Assembly (NCBI GenBank): GCA_900550205.1
Contig: URRJ01000080.1
Span: forward strand, 1-8,833
DNA: 8,833 nucleotides
Source of the DNA: an uncultured Collinsella sp.
GTDB lineage: Bacteria; Actinomycetota; Coriobacteriia; Coriobacteriales; Coriobacteriaceae
Reading direction: 5' to 3'
Shown: positions 5,035-8,833 of the stretch, one piece after another
Position numbering within the stretch: the first letter of the stretch is position 1
Layout: every line of letters begins with the position of its first letter
The notes under the pieces: generated by a model
Seen by the model: only the letters and a program-made list of their open reading frames with translations
Told to the model about the DNA's origin: nothing
The model's database searches: none
Program-made: the position numbers and the translations under genes

Positions 5035-7812
5035 CTACCCGCGGTTGCGGACGCGGCTGTAGGGCGTATCCACCATGGGCAGATCGGGACGCAGCTTGCC
5101 GTCAAACGCGCGGTAGGCGTTCTGCACGGCGGGCGCCGTGGGGATCGTTGCGATCTCGCCGATGCCCTTGCCGCCGTATGCCACGGGCAGCAGTTCGTCC
5201 TTCTCCACGTAGATGGCGTGGATATCCGGAATCTCGGGCGCACGGAACAGCCCGAGCGTACCGTACCTTGCCTGGGGCACGCAGTCCTTGAGCGGCCAAT
5301 CCTCGGTAAGCGCATAGCCCATACCCATGAGCACGCCGCCTTCGATCTGACCCTGGATGGAGATGGGGTTGACCACCTTGCCGGAATCGTGCGCGGCATA
5401 GACCTCGCTCACGCGACCGTCATCATCCAAAATGACCACATGCGTGGCAAAGCCGTAGCAGATGTGACTCTTGGGATTGGGGACGTCGGCGCCCAGTTTG
5501 TCGGTCGGCTCCAGGTACACGTAGCCAAACTCGCAGCCCTCGAGCGCCTTGATGGCGGCCGCAGGATCTTGAGGATGCATACCCTGGCCGGCAACGAGTT
5601 CCTGCGTGCGCAACTGGTAGGCGCGACCGTCGTCGTACTCGATCTTGACGCCGTCGCCATGCGCGCTCACGGGAGCATCGGGCGCAGGCTTGCCAGCCTC
5701 GATGCCAACCATGGCATCGCGCAGCAAGAAGGCGGCACCGCGCACGGCCTCGCCGGTCACGACCGTCTGACGCGAGCCAGACGTGGTGCCGGAGTCGGGT
5801 GCGTTCTCGGTGGAGCACTCGCCATTGGCAATGCAGCTCAGCGGCAGACCGCAGGCCTCGGCAACGTCCTGTAAAAAGACCGTGTTGCAGCCCTGGCCGA
5901 TGTCGGACGTGGCGGCATAGACCACGGCCACGCCGTTCTCGACGCGAATCTTGCAGCGGCCGGCGTCGGGCAGGCCCACGCCCACGCCGGCATTCTTCAT
6001 GGCGCAGGCGATACCGGCGTGTCCGGGATGCGCGTAGTAGGCATCCTTGACCTCGAGCAGCGTCTCCTTCAGCGCCGTGGAGCAGTCGGCAATCTGGCCG
6101 TTGGGCAGAACCTCGCCCGGCTCGATGGCGTTACGGTAGCGGATCTCCCACGGATCCAGGCCAACCTTCTCTGCCAGCAGGTCGATCAGGCTCTCGAGTG
6201 CAAACTCGGACTGGCAGACGCCAAAGCCGCGGTAGGCGCCAGCGGGCGGGTTGTTGGTGTAGTAGCCAAAGCCGCGGATATCGGTGTTCTGGTACTTGTA
6301 GGGGCCGACGGCGTGCGTGCAGGCGCGCTCGAGCACCGGGCCGCACAGCGACGCGTAGGCGCCGGTGTCAAAGTTGATCTCGCAGTCCAGGCCGGTAAAG
6401 TTGCCCTCGGCGTCGCAACCCAGCGTAAAGGTGCCGTCCATGGCATGGCGCTTGGGATGGAACGCGAGCGACTCGGCACGCGTGAGCTTGCACTTCACGG
6501 GACGCTGGAACTTATATGCGGCGAGCGCGGCCAGGTGCTGGATGGACACGTCCTCCTTGCCGCCAAAGCCGCCGCCCACGAGCATGGTCTCGACGACCAC
6601 GCGCTCGGGCTCGTTATCCCAGCCAAACATATGGGCGCACTCTTTGCGCGTATCGTAGGCGCCCTGGTCGGTCGACTCCACCTTGACGCCGTTCTTGTAC
6701 GGGAAGGCGACGGCGCACTCGGGCTCCAAGAAGGCATGCTCGGTAAAGGGCGTGGTAAAGCGCTGCGTCACGGTGAACGCGCTCTCTGCCAGCGCCTTGG
6801 CGGCGTCGCCGCGCGTCACGTGACGGCTCTGGCACACGTTGTCCTTGAGCTCCACCGTGTTGCCAAAGGCAAAGAAGCTGTCGTGCAGGCGCGGGGCGTC
6901 GGCAGCCTTGGCCTCGGCGATATTGCGCACGGGCTCCAGCGGCTCGTAATCAATCTTTACGAGCTTCTTGGCCTTCTCGAGCGTCGCCTCGTCCTCGGCA
7001 ACCACCAGCGCGATGGCGTCACCCACGCAGCGGGTGATATCGCCCGCCGCGATCATGACGTCCCAGTCCTGGATAAGGTGGCCGACCTGGTTGACCGGCA
7101 CGTCCTCGGCGCGCAGGATACCCACCACGCCGGGCAGGGCCTCGGCCTTGGAGGTATCGATGGAGAGCACACGGGCGCGCGGGTACTTGGAGCGCACGGC
7201 GCTGGCGTAGGTCAGACCCGGCTGATCGAGCTCGTCGATGTCGTCGGGATACTTGCCCTCGCCGAGCACCTTCTTGCGCACGTCGATACGGAAGGCGCGC
7301 TTGCCCACGCCGTAGTCGTCGCCGCGCTCTAGGTCCTCGTCGATCTGCTTTTCGCCGCGGAGCACCGCAGCGGCCAGCGAGATGCCCTCGATAATCTTTT
7401 TGTAGCCGGTGCAGCGGCAGACGTTACCGCGAATGGCGTACTTGATCTGCTCCTCGGTGGGCTCGGGATCCTCGGCGATAAGCGCCGCACCCGCCATGAC
7501 CATGCCGGGGATGCAAAAACCGCACTGCACGGCGCCCACGGCGCCAAAGGCGTACACAAAGGCCTCGCGCACGTCCTCGGGCAGGCCCTCGACGGTCACG
7601 ATGTTGCGGCCGGCGGCAAGAGCGGTGGTCAGCACGCACGCCTTGACGGCCGCACCGTCCACATGGATGGTGCAGGTACCGCACGCGCCCTCGGAGCAGC
7701 CGTCCTTGGCGGAGTGAATGTGCAGGTCGTCGCGCAGGTAGCGCAGCAGCGGCTTGTTCTGCGTCGTCGTGCGCTCGACGCCGTTAACGGTAAAAGTGAA
7801 TTCCTGTGCCAT
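5035..7812 (-). CDS. xdh: Selenium-dependent-type xanthine dehydrogenase, fused 2Fe-2S and molybdenum subunits
   Basis: This 925-residue cytoplasmic molybdenum hydroxylase oxidises a purine such as hypoxanthine or xanthine. Residues 1-85 form a plant-type 2Fe-2S domain with C39, C44, C47 and C59. Residues 90-155 hold the second 2Fe-2S domain, with C97, C100, C132 and C134 (CGFC, CRC). The molybdopterin domains run from about 170 to the end, with Q383 in the TDQGAYD stretch, GGGFGGKED at 413-421, and the likely catalytic E886 in GKGIGE. The FAD domain of classical xanthine dehydrogenase is absent, as expected for the selenium-dependent family. In that family selenium is a labile cofactor and not selenocysteine; no in-frame TGA occurs. 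Start ATG 7812 has AAGGGA about 7 bases upstream, touching the TAG of the preceding gene, so translation is probably coupled. Substrate choice and real selenium use are inferred from family and from the adjacent ygfK. Confidence 0.93.
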   Translation of the reverse strand: MAQEFTFTVNGVERTTTQNKPLLRYLRDDLHIHSAKDGCSEGACGTCTIHVDGAAVKACVLTTALAAGRNIVTVEGLPEDVREAFVYAFGAVGAVQCGFCIPGMVMAGAALIAEDPEPTEEQIKYAIRGNVCRCTGYKKIIEGISLAAAVLRGEKQIDEDLERGDDYGVGKRAFRIDVRKKVLGEGKYPDDIDELDQPGLTYASAVRSKYPRARVLSIDTSKAEALPGVVGILRAEDVPVNQVGHLIQDWDVMIAAGDITRCVGDAIALVVAEDEATLEKAKKLVKIDYEPLEPVRNIAEAKAADAPRLHDSFFAFGNTVELKDNVCQSRHVTRGDAAKALAESAFTVTQRFTTPFTEHAFLEPECAVAFPYKNGVKVESTDQGAYDTRKECAHMFGWDNEPERVVVETMLVGGGFGGKEDVSIQHLAALAAYKFQRPVKCKLTRAESLAFHPKRHAMDGTFTLGCDAEGNFTGLDCEINFDTGAYASLCGPVLERACTHAVGPYKYQNTDIRGFGYYTNNPPAGAYRGFGVCQSEFALESLIDLLAEKVGLDPWEIRYRNAIEPGEVLPNGQIADCSTALKETLLEVKDAYYAHPGHAGIACAMKNAGVGVGLPDAGRCKIRVENGVAVVYAATSDIGQGCNTVFLQDVAEACGLPLSCIANGECSTENAPDSGTTSGSRQTVVTGEAVRGAAFLLRDAMVGIEAGKPAPDAPVSAHGDGVKIEYDDGRAYQLRTQELVAGQGMHPQDPAAAIKALEGCEFGYVYLEPTDKLGADVPNPKSHICYGFATHVVILDDDGRVSEVYAAHDSGKVVNPISIQGQIEGGVLMGMGYALTEDWPLKDCVPQARYGTLGLFRAPEIPDIHAIYVEKDELLPVAYGGKGIGEIATIPTAPAVQNAYRAFDGKLRPDLPMVDTPYSRVRNRG

Positions 7813-7824
7813 GGTGATTCCCTT

Positions 7825-8304
7825 CTACACGCCGGCGGCGATGCCGGTGCGGTCGTGGATGGCGCCATGAGGACAGACGACGGCGCACATGCCGCACGAC
7901 AGGCAGTCCACGCCGTCGATATGGGCACAGTTGTCCTCGATGCGGATAGCGCCGGCGGGGCACTTTTTGGCGCACATGCCGCAACCGATGCAGCTCGTGT
8001 CGCAAATCTTGCGCGCAATGGCGCCCTTATCGGTGTTGTTGCAGCGCACCAGAATGTTCTGGTAGCCGGGAACGAAGGCAATCACGCGCTGCGGGCACGC
8101 CATGCCGCACAGACCACAGCCCGTGCATTTTGAGCGATCCACGCGGGCGATGCCATCGACCAGCGCAATGGCACCGTGGGGGCAGGCCGTGACACAGGCG
8201 CCACAGCCAATGCAGCCTTCGCTGCAGCGGGCGTCGCCGCCTGCAGAGGCGCAACCGCTTCCGCAGGCAACGTAGGCCACGTTATGTTGAATGGATTTGG
8301 CCAT
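7825..8304 (-). CDS. Polyferredoxin with four 4Fe-4S motifs (RnfB-like electron carrier)
   Basis: This is a 159-residue soluble iron-sulfur protein. Four complete CxxCxxCxxxCP motifs are seen: C31/34/37/41, C60/63/66/70, C105/108/111/115 and C134/137/140/144, which makes two ferredoxin modules of two clusters each. Between the modules, residues 84-105 (ILVRC, NTDKGAIARK, then C-x3-C) resemble the segment before the cluster motifs of RnfB. Further cysteines at 14, 18, 27, 88 and 101 could bind an extra cluster. There is no signal peptide or membrane helix, so it is not a full RnfB. It sits between ygfK and xdh with gaps of 11 and 12 bases, and its AGGCGAG ribosome binding site overlaps the ygfK stop. 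The inferred role is electron transfer between the dehydrogenase and YgfK. Confidence 0.88.
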   Translation of the reverse strand: MAKSIQHNVAYVACGSGCASAGGDARCSEGCIGCGACVTACPHGAIALVDGIARVDRSKCTGCGLCGMACPQRVIAFVPGYQNILVRCNNTDKGAIARKICDTSCIGCGMCAKKCPAGAIRIEDNCAHIDGVDCLSCGMCAVVCPHGAIHDRTGIAAGV

Positions 8305-8315
8305 AAGAGACTCGC

Positions 8316-8833
8316 CTATTTCTTAAGAAGGTACGAATAGTTGTCGCGCACAGCCCTGATGGTCAGGCGGACGGCCTCGGGAAGGCCGGTGTTGACGGCA
8401 TCGACCGAGACGGTGCGGACCGTGCCGGCGACGCGGACCTTAAAGTGATCCTCGTCCACGGCCAGGAAGCCCTCGTTCTCGGAGTTCTCCATGTCCTCCT
8501 CGCTCCAGAACAGGGTGAGCTTGTCCTTGTAGGGACGACCCTCCTGGTAAGGGCAGAACACGGCGCAGTTGCCGCACTCGTTGCACATGCCGTCGACATG
8601 GACGACCTGATGCTTGGCCAGGCCCGGCACCTTAATTGCCACGTTGGCGCGGTTGGGGCACACGTCGCAGCAGACCTCGCACACCGAGCCGCAGCCCAGG
8701 CAGCGAGTCTTGGTGCAGTTGCGCTTGTCGCGGCACAGCGACCCCTTGCGCTCGTAGCAGGCGTCCTCGCGGCCGGCCCGCTCGTTGCAGTCGGCGTACT
8801 TGTTAAAGTCCACGCCGGCGATGGCACGGGCGA
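8316..8833 (-). CDS. ygfK: YgfK-type oxidoreductase (annotated as putative selenate reductase subunit), C-terminal part
   Basis: About 170 C-terminal residues are visible. The frame is open to the right edge, and the GTG at 8813 is internal, not a start. Family members have about 1000 residues, with flavin and pyridine-nucleotide domains related to glutamate synthase small subunit and dihydropyrimidine dehydrogenase; those parts lie outside. The visible tail is rich in cysteine: a CxxCxSxCxxCCDVCP cluster region, then CNECGNCAVFCPY followed by PYKDKLTLFW, which I recognise as typical of the YgfK C-terminus. The product ends in LLKK and TAG. It is the first visible gene of the operon. Despite the annotation name, its neighbours here and in other purine-degradation clusters point to electron transfer in purine metabolism. 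Confidence 0.82.
   Translation of the reverse strand, partial: ARAIAGVDFNKYADCNERAGREDACYERKGSLCRDKRNCTKTRCLGCGSVCEVCCDVCPNRANVAIKVPGLAKHQVVHVDGMCNECGNCAVFCPYQEGRPYKDKLTLFWSEEDMENSENEGFLAVDEDHFKVRVAGTVRTVSVDAVNTGLPEAVRLTIRAVRDNYSYLLKK

Noticed and set aside
6019..7332. 437-codon open frame on the plus strand
   Set aside because: It is antisense to the xanthine dehydrogenase, whose motifs are unmistakable. Its translation is a low-complexity, leucine/alanine/glycine-rich shadow without family motifs.
5035..7812. Selenocysteine in the xanthine dehydrogenase
   Set aside because: There is no in-frame TGA. Enzymes of this family carry labile selenium as a cofactor and not as selenocysteine.
8316..8813. 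GTG at 8813 as the start of an independent short ferredoxin gene
   Set aside because: The frame continues open to the window edge, and the cysteine pattern with PYKDKLTLFW is the known end of the much longer YgfK.

Overview
The window looks like a piece of a high-GC anaerobic gut actinobacterium of the class Coriobacteriia, with Collinsella or a close relative as the best guess. The basis is the base composition, the mixed ATG/GTG starts, and the combination of a selenium-dependent-type xanthine dehydrogenase with YgfK. This is a judgement from gene content, not a database match. Every gene I can support lies on the minus strand, so the window reads right to left.

Right part (8833 to about 4930): the end of a purine-oxidation operon. 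It holds the C-terminal part of ygfK (cut by the window edge), a 159-residue polyferredoxin with four 4Fe-4S motifs and an RnfB-like middle, and a 925-residue fused xanthine dehydrogenase (two 2Fe-2S clusters plus a molybdopterin domain, no FAD domain). The gaps are 11 and 12 bases, and each downstream ribosome binding site touches or overlaps the previous stop codon. A strong intrinsic terminator (4930-4968) closes the unit. The inferred flow is purine to Mo centre, to 2Fe-2S, to polyferredoxin, to the iron-sulfur clusters and flavin of YgfK, and then to NAD(P).

Middle part (about 4860 to 3140): a DUF4143-type AAA ATPase (431 aa). Upstream of it is an array of five 23-bp units with exactly phased GCGTAA cores. 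Downstream is a 455-bp stretch without a convincing full gene. That stretch holds a possible 29-codon gene remnant that runs straight into an 11-bp-stem terminator.

Left part (2968 to 1): a DEDDh 3'-5' exonuclease of the ERI-1/KapD type, then a 211-bp gap with a perfect TATAAT box. After that comes the first 674 codons of a type I restriction endonuclease HsdR, open all the way to the window edge. HsdR, the exonuclease and the ATPase together look like an accessory or defence-flavoured patch next to a metabolic operon; a shared function is not shown.
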